A DNA stretch of 64,000 nucleotides from Anaeromyxobacter dehalogenans 2CP-C (GCF_000013385.1 NC_007760.1:4748001-4812000); one strand, 5' to 3'. Numbered from the stretch's first letter, positions 7,910 through 17,825 are shown. Numbers and translations are program-made. Notes: a model not told the origin generated them from the sequence alone.

Positions 7910-8713
7910 CTACTTGCGGACCATCTTCAGCGTGGCCGGCTTCTTGACGGTGCCGTCCGGGTTGCACTCGTAGGCGAGCATCTCGTGCTGCGCCGCGATC
8001 TCCGACTTGTCGCCCACCGCCTTGCCGGCGAGCACGTCCATCACGTGCGGATCGCAGTCGGTGTCGGTGCCGCCGCCGAAGCGGTGCTGGCCCTCGTACT
8101 CGTTCACCTTGCGGGTGAGCAGGTCGGTCTTGTCCGGGAAGCCCTCGTTCGACTGCATCAGCACCTGGTAGCCCCACTTCGCGATCGAGCCCTCGCCCAG
8201 GTCCTTCTTGCTCACCGTGCCGGTGATGGTGCGCCCCTTCCCGATGGTCTCGTCGGGCACCACGATCGCGGCGAGCAGGTCGGCCGCCTTCTGCTTCGCC
8301 TCCGAGCGCACGCGCCCCGCCGGCTGCGGCGAGAGGATCACCACCTTGTTCCAGGCGGAGTCCTTGGCGAACACGACGTTCGTGCCGGGGATCCCCTTGG
8401 TGAAGCTCGGGCCCTTGCCGGTCTGGATGTGGATGATCGCCATCTGCACCGAGAAGTTCGCCGGCGCCGGCATGCCCCACGGGTCCTCGAGGTCGGAGTT
8501 CACCGTGATCTCGAAGGTGACCTTGTCGCCCTTCTCGGTGACCTTGAGTTGCGTGAGGTCGAACGAGCCGGCCTTGTACACGGGGTCGGTCGGGTAGACG
8601 TACTTGCCGGGCCCGTTGTCGTCGCCGACCGGATCCTTGAACACGACCTCCTGCGCCGCGGCGGTGGTGGCCGCGATCGCGGCGAGCGCTGCCAGCACGA
8701 GACGGTGAATCAT
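7910..8713 (-). CDS. Secreted glucodextranase C-terminal-type (DOMON-like) binding protein
   Basis: The 267-residue protein has a signal peptide ending TAAAQE. The mature N-terminus reads VVFKDPVGDDNGPG, then KYVYPTDPVYKAGSFDLTQL and DPWGMPAPANFSVQM. This pattern belongs to the C-terminal module of glucodextranases and some amylopullulanases. No hydrolase domain is fused to it. Its position between malG and lamB suggests a periplasmic or surface alpha-glucan-binding accessory protein. GGGAGGAG precedes the ATG at 8713. The family match is by pattern; binding has not been shown. Confidence 0.75.
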   Translation of the reverse strand: MIHRLVLAALAAIAATTAAAQEVVFKDPVGDDNGPGKYVYPTDPVYKAGSFDLTQLKVTEKGDKVTFEITVNSDLEDPWGMPAPANFSVQMAIIHIQTGKGPSFTKGIPGTNVVFAKDSAWNKVVILSPQPAGRVRSEAKQKAADLLAAIVVPDETIGKGRTITGTVSKKDLGEGSIAKWGYQVLMQSNEGFPDKTDLLTRKVNEYEGQHRFGGGTDTDCDPHVMDVLAGKAVGDKSEIAAQHEMLAYECNPDGTVKKPATLKMVRK

Positions 8714-8751
8714 GGTTCGACTCCTCCCAGTGCCGCGGGACGCGGCGTGGT

Positions 8752-9639
8752 TCAGCCCTTCACGCTGCCGGCGGTGAGGCCGGACACGAGGTACTTCTGG
8801 AGGTACAGGAACAGCACCACGACCGGGATCGACACGATGATCGAGCCGGCCGCGAAGTACCCCCACTGCTGCGAGAACCCGCCGACGAAGAAGCGCAGGC
8901 CGACGGGGGCCGTGTACATGTCCTCCTTGTCCATGAACGTCGCCGCGAGGATGAACTCGTTCCACGCGGTCATGAACGAGAACAGCGCGGTGATGGCGAT
9001 GGCCGGCTTCGCGAGCGGCACCACCACCACCCAGAAGACGCGCGCCGGGCCGGCGCCCTCGATGATGGCCGCCTCCTCCAGCTCGCGCGGGATGGTGTCG
9101 AAGTAGCCCTTCAGCATCCACACGCAGAACGGGATGGCGGTGGTGGCGTAGGTGAGCACCAGGCCGATGCGCGTCGAGCCGAGCCCCAGCCACTTCACGA
9201 TGATGATGTAGAGCGGGATGAGCATCAGCGTGCCGGGGAACATCTGCGACACGAGGAACGACATCATCCCGGTGCGCCGCCCGGGGAAGCGGAAGCGCGA
9301 GAACGCGTAGGCGGCGGTGGACGCCAGGAACACGCCCAGCACGGTGGTCGCGGCGGACACGATCACGCTGTTCAGCATCCAGCGGCCGAACGGCTGGTCG
9401 CGGAACACCGCGGTGAAGTTCGCGGCGCTGAAGCGCTCGGGCCACGGGACCACGGCGCGCAGCAGGTCGAGCTTGCCCGGGTCCGCCGGGAGCGAGGCGA
9501 GCGCCAGGCTCTGCCCGCCGGAGAGCGCGATGCTGATGACCCAGAGCAGCGGGTAGACGGTGACGAGCACCATCAGCACCAGCACGGCGTGCAGGATCCA
9601 GTGCGGGATCCGCTCCTCGCGGCGCGACGCCATCGCCAT
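8752..9639 (-). CDS. malG: Maltodextrin ABC transporter permease MalG
   Basis: The 295-residue inner-membrane protein has six predicted TM segments and the cytoplasmic EAA loop EEAAIIEGAGPARVFWVVVV that docks on the ATPase. It pairs with MalF to form the translocation channel. The ATG at 9639 follows GGAGGGG and overlaps the malF stop by one base (TGATG), implying coupled translation. The C-terminus GLTAGSVKG is typical of MalG. Confidence 0.93.
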   Translation of the reverse strand: MAMASRREERIPHWILHAVLVLMVLVTVYPLLWVISIALSGGQSLALASLPADPGKLDLLRAVVPWPERFSAANFTAVFRDQPFGRWMLNSVIVSAATTVLGVFLASTAAYAFSRFRFPGRRTGMMSFLVSQMFPGTLMLIPLYIIIVKWLGLGSTRIGLVLTYATTAIPFCVWMLKGYFDTIPRELEEAAIIEGAGPARVFWVVVVPLAKPAIAITALFSFMTAWNEFILAATFMDKEDMYTAPVGLRFFVGGFSQQWGYFAAGSIIVSIPVVVLFLYLQKYLVSGLTAGSVKG

Positions 9640-11348
9640 CAGATCCCCTCCGTGGCGCGCGTGACCCGGTTCTGGAACACGCCGTAGGCGAGCAGGATGA
9701 GGAAGATGACGGTCGAGTACGCGGCCGCGTAGCCGTAGCGGTACTGCTGGAACGCGTACTTGTACGCCTGGGTGATGAGGATCTCGGTGGTGCCGTTCGG
9801 CTCGCCGCCCGTGACGAGGAAGATGATGTTGAACATGTTGAAGGTCCACACCACCGAGAGGATCACGGCGGGGACCAGCGCGGGCTTGAGCGACGGGAGC
9901 GTGATGGCCTTGAACTGCTGCCAGCGCGTGGCGCCGTCCACCCGCGCCGCCTCGTAGAGGTCGGCCGGGATCGACTGCAGGGCGCCGAGCGAGACCACCA
10001 TCATGAACGGGAAGGAGAGCCAGCCGTTGGTGGCGAGCGCGGTGAGGTAGGACGTGAACGGCTGGTCGAACCAGGAGAGCGGCTCGAGCCCGAACAGCAT
10101 CCGCGCGTAGTTCACCACGCCGAACTGCCGGTGGAACATGCCGCGCCAGATGAGCGCGGTGATGTAGTTCGGCATGGCCCAGGGCAGGATGAGGAGCACG
10201 CGGTAGATCGGCCGGAACGCCAGCCCCCTCGTGTTGAGGATGAGCGCCAGCACCAGCCCCACGGAGACGCCGATGGCGACGTTCGTGACCGTCCAGATGA
10301 CGTTGAAGGCGAGCGTCCAGTAGAACGACGGGCTCCCGTCGGGCATGCGGAACGCGAAGGTCCGCAGGATCTCGACGTAGTTCTGCAGCCCCACCCAGAT
10401 CTCGGTGAGCGGCGCGCTGGTGTTGTAGATGGTCTGCCCGGTGAACGAGAGCACCACCCCGTAGAGGAACGGGAAGAACACCAGCACCAGCATCCCGATC
10501 ATCGCCGGGACGGCGTACGCGTAGGCGACCCGGTGGCGGCGCAGCGCCGCGCCGGCCCGACCCGCGCCGCCGAGCGCGACGAACAGCAGGAGCGCGAGCC
10601 CGAGCGCCGCCGACAGCGCGAGCGCGCGGACGCCCTCGCCGCTGCCGCCCGCGAGGCGCAGCGCCCAGGCCGCGAACCCGCCCACCCCGGCCGCGTAGAG
10701 GGCGAGCGCCGCCGCCACCGCCGGGCCGCGCCGGGCCGCGGCGCGGCGGAGCGGCAGGAACGCGAGGAGCGGCAGCGCCACCGCCGCGAGCGCGGCCGGC
10801 GCGCCCGGGGGGGCCGGCGGCGGCTTCGCGGGCCGGTCCACCTCCACGGCGCCCACCACCGCGCCGTCCTTCCGCACGGGCGCGCCGAGCGCGTACCGGC
10901 CCTCGAGGCGCTCCACCTCCACCTCGGCGCGCGCGAAGCCCTGCTCCGCGTTCTCCATCACGACGCCGCGGAGGCGCTGGGCCTGGTCGTAGGCCCACTT
11001 CTCGTCGCGCTGCAGCCGGCGCGGCGCGGCGCGCTCGCCCACGTCGCGCGGGTCGGTCGAGCCCTCGAGCCGCGCGCCGGACACGATCACCAGGCGCGCC
11101 ACCGTGCCGGCCGGCTGGCCCGCCTGCCAGGCGGTGAGCGCGGCGCGCGCGGCGTCGCCCTCGGCCCCGGCCTGCTCCACCGCCTTCGCGAGCTGCGTGA
11201 CCGCCCCCACCGCCTCCGCCCTGGCCCGCTCCTCGTACCCGCCGGCCGAGGCCGCGCGCAGCCACGCCCAGGAGAGCGCGACCGCGATCGCGAGGCCGGC
11301 GGCGAGGCCCGCGAGCGCGCGGGGCCAGTGGGAGGCGGGCCGGGTCAC
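9639..11348 (-). CDS. malF: Maltodextrin ABC transporter permease MalF with N-terminal extracytoplasmic domain
   Basis: The 569-residue protein starts at a GTG that overlaps the malE stop (GTGA). About 275 residues precede the canonical permease, which begins near HRVAYAYAVPAMIGML and contains the EAA loop EAARVDGATRWQQFKAITLP. The extension has one TM segment (about 10-30), an extracytoplasmic region (about 31-175) with LVIVSGARLEGSTDP and VRKDGAVVGAVEV, then three further TM segments. The extracytoplasmic part resembles a Cache-like sensor fold by pattern only. In E. coli MalF the large periplasmic domain is instead the P2 loop inside the permease. The extension may contact MalE or sense ligand. 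Confidence 0.88.
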   Translation of the reverse strand: MTRPASHWPRALAGLAAGLAIAVALSWAWLRAASAGGYEERARAEAVGAVTQLAKAVEQAGAEGDAARAALTAWQAGQPAGTVARLVIVSGARLEGSTDPRDVGERAAPRRLQRDEKWAYDQAQRLRGVVMENAEQGFARAEVEVERLEGRYALGAPVRKDGAVVGAVEVDRPAKPPPAPPGAPAALAAVALPLLAFLPLRRAAARRGPAVAAALALYAAGVGGFAAWALRLAGGSGEGVRALALSAALGLALLLFVALGGAGRAGAALRRHRVAYAYAVPAMIGMLVLVFFPFLYGVVLSFTGQTIYNTSAPLTEIWVGLQNYVEILRTFAFRMPDGSPSFYWTLAFNVIWTVTNVAIGVSVGLVLALILNTRGLAFRPIYRVLLILPWAMPNYITALIWRGMFHRQFGVVNYARMLFGLEPLSWFDQPFTSYLTALATNGWLSFPFMMVVSLGALQSIPADLYEAARVDGATRWQQFKAITLPSLKPALVPAVILSVVWTFNMFNIIFLVTGGEPNGTTEILITQAYKYAFQQYRYGYAAAYSTVIFLILLAYGVFQNRVTRATEGI

Positions 11349-12547
11349 TTGCTCTTGCGCAGCTTCGCGACGTCCTCGGCGACCTTGGCCTGGGCCTTCG
11401 CGAGCGCGGCCTTCGCGTCGCCGCCGCGGGTGATCGAGCCCATGGCGGTGGTCGCGGGGGACCAGACCATCGTCATCTCGGGCAGGTTGGGCATGGGCAC
11501 CGCCACGTCCACCTGCTTCTTGAACGCGGCCAGCACCGGGTCGGCCGCCACCTTCGCGTCCGCGTAGATCTTCGCGTTGGCGGGGCTCTGCCGGCCGTCG
11601 AGCGCCATGATCCGCGCGGCGTCCAGGTCGGTGACGAACTTCACGAAGTCGAACGCGGCGTCCTTGTGCTTGGAGGGCGCGGCCACGTAGACGCCCTCCA
11701 CCGTGGTCCAGGGGCGCATGGGCTTCCCGCCCGCCTCGGTGAGCGCCGGCAGGGTGGTGACGGCCCAGTCGATGCCAGGGGCGATCTCGCCCAGGAACCA
11801 GTTGCCCGAGAACACCATCGCCGCCTTGCCCTCGTTGAACAGCGAGGTGATGAGCGCGGTGGACGGCTCCGCCGGCATGAAGCCCGCCTTGATCCAGGCC
11901 TGCAGCAGCTCCGCCGCCTTCACGTTCTCGGGCGCGTCGAGCACCGGCTTGCCGGCGTCGAACACCCGGCCCCCGAACGTGTTCTGGAGGGCCGCGTGGT
12001 AGTAGTAGTCGGAGTAGGAGTACGCGAGGCCGAAGCGGCCGGCGGCGCGCTGGGTGAGCTTCTTCGCGAGCGCCTCCAGCTCCGCGCTGGTCCTCGGCGG
12101 CGCCTTCACCAGCTTCTTGTTGTAGACGAGCGCGATGCACTTGTAGTTGAGCGGCAGCCCCCACACGCTGCCGCGGTAGGTCATCGCCTCGAGGGTGGAG
12201 GGGATGAAGCGCGCCTTCAGCGCGTCGTCCATGAAGAAGTCGATCGACTCGACCGTGTTGCCCGCCTCGATCCAGCCGCCCAGGCGGTCCTGCGCGAAGA
12301 TGAAGACGTCCGGCCCCTTGCCGCGCGGCACCGCCGCCGAGATCTTGTCGGCGAATGCGTCGTACGGGACCGCCAGCGTGGTCACCTTGTTCGGGTTGCC
12401 CGGGCGCGCGTTGTACGCGGCCGCGACCTTCTCGAAGGCGGCCTTCTCGGCGCCGCGGTAGGCGTGCCACACCACCACCTCCGCCGCGGAGGCGAGGCCG
12501 GGGAGCAGCAGGGCGGCGAGCAGGGCGAGCAGCGAGCGGTTCCGCAT
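11345..12547 (-). CDS. malE: Maltodextrin-binding protein MalE
   Basis: The 400-residue periplasmic solute-binding protein has a signal peptide ending GLASA. The mature start EVVVWHAYRGAEKAAFEKV and later AQDRLGGWIEAGN and GLPLNYKCIALVYNKKLV follow the MalE family. It should deliver maltodextrins to MalFGK. The gene lies between malK (22 bases upstream) and malF (overlapping), as in a standard importer operon. Confidence 0.92.
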   Translation of the reverse strand: MRNRSLLALLAALLLPGLASAAEVVVWHAYRGAEKAAFEKVAAAYNARPGNPNKVTTLAVPYDAFADKISAAVPRGKGPDVFIFAQDRLGGWIEAGNTVESIDFFMDDALKARFIPSTLEAMTYRGSVWGLPLNYKCIALVYNKKLVKAPPRTSAELEALAKKLTQRAAGRFGLAYSYSDYYYHAALQNTFGGRVFDAGKPVLDAPENVKAAELLQAWIKAGFMPAEPSTALITSLFNEGKAAMVFSGNWFLGEIAPGIDWAVTTLPALTEAGGKPMRPWTTVEGVYVAAPSKHKDAAFDFVKFVTDLDAARIMALDGRQSPANAKIYADAKVAADPVLAAFKKQVDVAVPMPNLPEMTMVWSPATTAMGSITRGGDAKAALAKAQAKVAEDVAKLRKSK

Positions 12548-12569
12548 GGTTCTCCTCCTCGCGCCGCCG

Positions 12570-13658
<1,089 letters not shown>

Positions 13659-13751
13659 GCCCCACCTCTCGGCCGCCTCGGCCCAGGCCCGTCCGATGGG
13701 CGCCCATGTCTAGACCGCCGCGCTCCGCGTGAGGGTCAGCCAGATGGGGCC

Positions 13752-13777
13752 TGCGAACAATGCGGCCAATGTACGCA
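13752..13777. promoter_or_regulatory. Operator-like dyad upstream of malK
   Basis: TGCGAACAATG and CAATGTACGCA form 11-base arms around CGGC, with 9 of 11 positions complementary. It lies about 95 bases upstream of malK, in the least GC-rich part of this intergenic region. A LacI-family or similar maltose regulator is a possible ligand; no regulator gene is in the window. Confidence 0.45.
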
Positions 13778-13796
13778 AACCCCCATTTACGCGGGG

Positions 13797-15398
13797 TTAG
13801 CGACGAATCGCCGCGCCGGGTGCTGGCCTCGCCACCACGACGCGGGCGCCGTGACCCGGGAGCTCCAGCGCCACCCCGCCGGCGCCGACCGATATCGCCT
13901 CGCCCTCCAGGGCGTCCTCCAGCTCCCGCCCCTCCCAGCCGGCCGGCACGGGGATCCGCAGCGAGAGTGGCGACTTGCCGCGGTTCACCGCGACCAGCAC
14001 CGCGTCGTCCCCGTCGCGCCGCAGGAAGGCCAGGCCGTCACCGTCGGTGGACACCGGCTCGTGGGTTCCGCGGGACAGGGCGGGGTGGGCGCGACGCAGG
14101 GCGATGACCCGTCGGTAGAACGCGCGCATTGCCTCGTCGCGCGGCTTTCCGGCGCCGGGGAGCACGTCCATTTGCCCCCATGGCATGTCGGAACGATTGT
14201 CCGGCCACTCGCCGATGGGCCGCGCCACCTCCTCGCCGTAGAAGATCGTCGGGACGCCCAGGGTGGTGAGCTGCAGGAGCGCGGCGAGGCGGAACAGCGC
14301 GCGGTCGCCGCCGAGCAGGTGCAGCGCGCCGGGCTGGTCGTGCGAGGAGAGGTAGTGCGCGAGGAGGTGCCCGGGCCGGACCTTGTGGCGCGACGCGAGG
14401 TACCGCTCGTAGGCGATGGTGCGGCCGCGCCCGAGCAGCCAGCCCACGGTCGAGCCCTGGAAGCCGAAGTCGAGGCCGGCGTCGAGCGTGTCGGCGGCGA
14501 AGTACGGATCGAGGGACTCGCGGTCGCCGCCCCACAGCTCGCCGAGCAGGAAGAACCCCGGGACGAGCTCGGCGCGCACCCGCCGCCGGTGGAGCGCCCA
14601 GAAGTCCGGCTCGACGTGCTTCACGGTGTCGAGCCGGAAGCCGTCCACGCCCGAGCGCTTCGCCCAGCCGAACTGGGCGGCGAGCAGGAACTCGCGGACC
14701 TCGGGCAGCTCGGTCTTCCAGTCGGGCAGGCCGGCCAGGCAGCTCGTCAGGTCGTCGTCGCCGCAGTCGCCCACCACGTTGTTGCGCAGCCACGGGCGCG
14801 TGCGGGGATCGCGCAGGTAGGCGGTGTCGTAGCCGGCGTGGTTGTAGACCACGTCGAGCAGCACGCGGATGCCGCGCGCGTGGCAGGCGTTCACGAAGGC
14901 GGCCAGGTCGGCCTCGCTGCCGAAGCGCGGGTCGAGGCGCGACAGGTCGTCCATCCAGTAGCCGTGGTAGGCCCAGTCCGGGAACCCGGCGCCGCTCACG
15001 TAGCCGGGGATGTTGCGCACCAGCGGGTTCACCCAGATCGCGGTCACGCCCAGCGCGGCGAGGTCGTCGAGGTGCGCGGTGAGGCCGCGCAGGTCGCCGC
15101 CGTGGAACGTGCCCTTGCCGGCGAGGTCCACGTCCTGGTCGTTGCCGCGGTCGCCGTCGGCGAAGCGGTCCACCAGCACGAAGTAGAGGACCTCGTCCTG
15201 CCACGGGCGCGGCGGCAGCGGCCGGGGCGGCGCCTCGGCGAGCGCGGCCGCCGCGGCGGCGCCGGCCGGCGGGCCGGAGGGTGCGCGCGGCGCGCAGGCC
15301 GCGAGCCCCACGAGCCCGAGGACCGCGCAGGCGGCGAGCGCGACGGTCGCGAGGCGGGGCGCGCTGCGGGCGCGGCGGAGACCGGGCATGAGCGGCAT
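13797..15398 (-). CDS. GH13 alpha-amylase-family lipoprotein of the maltodextrin locus
   Basis: The 533-residue protein has a lipoprotein signal ending VGLAAC (Cys35). GH13 residues are nucleophile Asp257 in GFRLDTVKHV, acid/base Glu287 in LLGELWGG and Asp354 in LSSHDQPG, with VLLDVVYNHAGYD for region I. A C-terminal beta domain ends near ARVVVARP. Anchored in the envelope, it probably trims starch to maltodextrins for LamB and MalEFGK. It is the promoter-proximal gene of the locus. The ATG at 15398 is used; 15389 is an alternative. The gene lies 62 bases after encapsulin, so read-through from the ferritin/encapsulin pair is possible. Confidence 0.87.
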   Translation of the reverse strand: MPLMPGLRRARSAPRLATVALAACAVLGLVGLAACAPRAPSGPPAGAAAAAALAEAPPRPLPPRPWQDEVLYFVLVDRFADGDRGNDQDVDLAGKGTFHGGDLRGLTAHLDDLAALGVTAIWVNPLVRNIPGYVSGAGFPDWAYHGYWMDDLSRLDPRFGSEADLAAFVNACHARGIRVLLDVVYNHAGYDTAYLRDPRTRPWLRNNVVGDCGDDDLTSCLAGLPDWKTELPEVREFLLAAQFGWAKRSGVDGFRLDTVKHVEPDFWALHRRRVRAELVPGFFLLGELWGGDRESLDPYFAADTLDAGLDFGFQGSTVGWLLGRGRTIAYERYLASRHKVRPGHLLAHYLSSHDQPGALHLLGGDRALFRLAALLQLTTLGVPTIFYGEEVARPIGEWPDNRSDMPWGQMDVLPGAGKPRDEAMRAFYRRVIALRRAHPALSRGTHEPVSTDGDGLAFLRRDGDDAVLVAVNRGKSPLSLRIPVPAGWEGRELEDALEGEAISVGAGGVALELPGHGARVVVARPAPGAAIRR

Positions 15399-15460
15399 GG
15401 CGGCATCTTCCGCCCGCCCCCCGGGCCCGTCAGCATTCCGTTCGGGGACGCCGCGCCGCG

Positions 15461-16279
15461 CTACCGCACCACCGCCACCGAGCCCGGCGCGCCGGGGAGC
15501 AGCGTCACCGACTCGGCGAGCGAGACGAGGTGGAAGATGCCCTCGCGCCCGTCGTAGGCGGCGGTGAGCTCCTGGCCGACCACGGCCTGCGGGCCGGAGG
15601 CGGAGCGGACCACCACCACCGCGCCGTCGCGGAGGCCGGGCGCCTTCACGATGCCGCCCTCGAACGCGGGGAGGAGCTGCTGGTAGGGCGTGAGCGCGGT
15701 GCCCGCGAACGGCCGGAAGAGCTGGTAGAAGCGCGCCGGCGACACCGCCGCGGCGTACGGCCCGTGGCGGCCGGCGTCGTCGAGCGCGGTCAGCGCCGCG
15801 AGCAGCGCGTCGCCGGCGCGGCCGGGGTCGGCCCAGTCGCCCGCCGGCACCTCGACGAGGCCGGGGTGTTCGAGCAGCCCGCGCACGCCGGCGCCCGCGT
15901 GCCCCTCGAACAGCAGCCGGTCCTCGGCGCGCGCGATCCGGCGCGCCGCCTCGGCGGCCTCGGTGAGCGTGAGCGGCTCGCCGCGGCGCTCGAGCGCCTC
16001 CACCGCGCGCGCGCCCAGCCGGAAGGTCCGGTGCAGCACCGGCAGCGCGCGGACGCTCGGCACGTGCACGTGCGTCTCGTCGCCCGCCTCCGGCTCGTCC
16101 TCCCCGCCGGCCGGCGCGTCGTCCGCCACCCCGGCGCGCGCCTCGAACCCGAGCGGCCCGATCACCCTGAGGAGCCGCCGCCCGGCGCGCGCCTCGGCGG
16201 CCGCCGCCTCGATCGCCTCGTCGATCCGGTCCCACACCTGCTGCCCGAAGGGCGCGCCGTCGCGGTCCTGCCAGCTCAT
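15461..16279 (-). CDS. Family 1 encapsulin shell protein
   Basis: The 272-residue protein is close to the usual length of about 265. It begins WQDRDGAPFGQQVWDRIDEA, as HK97-fold encapsulins do, followed by GRRLLRVIGPLGFEA, a central AEDRLLFEGHAGAGVRGLL, and the C-terminal ENC pattern DGAVVVVRSASGPQAVV and ESVTLLPG. It assembles a protein nanocompartment. Residues about 58-78 carry an acidic, His-containing insertion (DETHVHV) in the expected E-loop area. The ATG overlaps the stop of the encapsulated-ferritin gene (ATGA), so shell and cargo are translated together. Confidence 0.93.
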   Translation of the reverse strand: MSWQDRDGAPFGQQVWDRIDEAIEAAAAEARAGRRLLRVIGPLGFEARAGVADDAPAGGEDEPEAGDETHVHVPSVRALPVLHRTFRLGARAVEALERRGEPLTLTEAAEAARRIARAEDRLLFEGHAGAGVRGLLEHPGLVEVPAGDWADPGRAGDALLAALTALDDAGRHGPYAAAVSPARFYQLFRPFAGTALTPYQQLLPAFEGGIVKAPGLRDGAVVVVRSASGPQAVVGQELTAAYDGREGIFHLVSLAESVTLLPGAPGSVAVVR

Positions 16280-16635
16280 CGGCCGCCCTCCCGGCCCGCC
16301 CGGCCCCCGGCGTCCGCCGCCCCGGCGGCCTCCCCGGCCTCCTCCTCGCGCGCGATCGGCCCGGCGTGGCCGGTGTGCATCCGCAGCATCCGCGCGAACA
16401 CCACGTCGTGGCGCCGGATCCACTCGAGGATCATCATGGCGTGCTCGACCTCCTCGTCCCGGTTGTGCTGCAGCACGCGCTTCAGCTCGGGATCCGAGGC
16501 GGCGTCCACCCGCTGCTGGTACCAGTCGATCGCCTCCAGCTCCTCCTGCAGGGAGACGAGCGCCCGGTGGAGATCCTTCGTCCGTGCGGAGAGCGCGTCC
16601 TCGCGCTCGTGGAAGCCCTGCGATGCACCGGCCAT
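16276..16635 (-). CDS. Encapsulated ferritin-like cargo protein (EncFtn)
   Basis: The 119-residue protein has the two-helix EncFtn pattern: SLQEELEAIDWYQQR and HNRDEEVEHAMMILEW. Counting from the ATG at 16635, the iron ligands fall at Glu32, Glu62 and His65, the positions known for R. rubrum EncFtn, which supports this start over an upstream TTG. It should oxidise Fe(II) for mineral storage inside encapsulin. The C-terminal tail (about 92-119) is Gly/Ala/Arg-rich. It lacks a recognisable cargo-loading motif of the GSL type, which is unusual. The gene is divergent from the DedA gene. Confidence 0.9.
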   Translation of the reverse strand: MAGASQGFHEREDALSARTKDLHRALVSLQEELEAIDWYQQRVDAASDPELKRVLQHNRDEEVEHAMMILEWIRRHDVVFARMLRMHTGHAGPIAREEEAGEAAGAADAGGRAGREGGR

Positions 16636-16715
16636 GTCGGTAGGGGTGCGCAGGCGGGCGCGGCGCGCCAAGCCCCCGCGCGAACCGTCGCTTCCGCGCC
16701 GGCGCCGTTCGTGGC

Positions 16716-17378
16716 ATGGAAGCGTGGGTGGACAGCCCCGCTTCCTTCCTCGAGCGCTGGCACTACGGCGGCCTGTTCGCGGTGATCCTCGCCGAGGAGG
16801 CGGGCATCCCGCTGCCCCTCCCCGGCGACCTCTTCATCGCGGCCATGGGCTTCCTCGCCCACTCGCACCGCGCCGCGTTCCTGCCCACCGCGGCGGTGGT
16901 GACGTCGGCGACGGTGCTCGGCGCGACCGTGCTCTACCTCGTCTCGCGCCACGCCGGCCGGCCGCTGCTGCTCCGGGTGGCGCGGCGCTTCGGCTACACC
17001 GAGGCGCGGGAGGCGCGCCTCGAGGCGTGGCTCACCCGCCGCGGCGCGGCGGCGGTGGTGATCGGCCGGCTCATCCCCGGGCTGCGGATCGTGATGACGG
17101 TGGTCGCGGGCGCGCTCCGCCTGCGCCAGGGCACGTTCGTGGCCGGCACGCTGGTCGCCGGCGCGCTCTGGGCGACGATCTACTTCTGGCTGGGGTGGGC
17201 GCTCGGCGCCGGCTACGAGCGGCTCGCCGGCGAGGTGCGCCTCGAGGCGCTCTGGCCCTGGGCGGCCGCGGGCGGGGTGCTCGCGGCGGGCGCGGTGCTC
17301 GCCTGGCGCGCGCGGCGGCGGGCCGCTGCGACCGCGGCCGGTTCCGTCGAGAGCCCGCCCTCCGGGTCGGCCGGCTGA
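16716..17378 (+). CDS. DedA-family membrane protein
   Basis: The 220-residue protein shows DedA features: an N-terminal LAEEAGIPLPLPGDLFIAA, a central GRLIPGLRIVMTVVAGALR and several TM segments. DedA proteins are linked to undecaprenyl-phosphate or phospholipid flipping and envelope homeostasis. The ATG at 16716 is close to the first conserved residues. It is transcribed away from the ferritin/encapsulin pair. Confidence 0.85.
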   Translation: MEAWVDSPASFLERWHYGGLFAVILAEEAGIPLPLPGDLFIAAMGFLAHSHRAAFLPTAAVVTSATVLGATVLYLVSRHAGRPLLLRVARRFGYTEAREARLEAWLTRRGAAAVVIGRLIPGLRIVMTVVAGALRLRQGTFVAGTLVAGALWATIYFWLGWALGAGYERLAGEVRLEALWPWAAAGGVLAAGAVLAWRARRRAAATAAGSVESPPSGSAG

Positions 17379-17450
17379 AGGGGCCGCTGCGTCTCGCGGC
17401 CGGGTGGGTCGGCGGTCGCGCGGCGGCCCCGCCCTGTCTAGCTTCGGTAC

Positions 17451-17825
17451 GTGGAAACCGCCGGCAACGTCGTTCGCAGGGTGATCCTGGTGGAGGACGA
17501 TCCGGGGATGCGGGAGGCCATCCGTGCGCTGCTCGTGCGGGTTGGCTACCAGGTGGCGCCCGCCGTGGACGGCGCCGAGGCCTGGGAGCTGCTGGCGCGC
17601 GGCCCGCGGCCTGCGGCGGTGCTGGTGGATCTCTACACCCCGCGCATGACCGGCCACGACCTGGTGGCGCGCATCCGCCGGACGCCCCGCCTCGCGGTGG
17701 TGCCCATCATCGCCATGAGCGGCGAGCGCGCCTCGCGCGACCGCCCCGCGGCCGAGGCCTTCCTGGAGAAGCCCTTCTCCCGCGAGCAGCTCGAGTGGGC
17801 GCTCGAGCAGGTGGGCGCGGACTGA
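17451..17825 (+). CDS. Stand-alone response-regulator receiver domain
   Basis: This 124-residue CheY-like protein has the acidic pocket VEDD (15-17), phospho-acceptor Asp60 in VLVDLYTP, Ser90 and Lys107 in EKPFS. There is no output domain and no neighbouring histidine kinase, so it probably acts by protein interaction with partners encoded elsewhere. A GTG start is used, with no clear ribosome site. The CTAGCTT just upstream may be a -10-like element of a near-leaderless transcript. Confidence 0.88.
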   Translation: METAGNVVRRVILVEDDPGMREAIRALLVRVGYQVAPAVDGAEAWELLARGPRPAAVLVDLYTPRMTGHDLVARIRRTPRLAVVPIIAMSGERASRDRPAAEAFLEKPFSREQLEWALEQVGAD

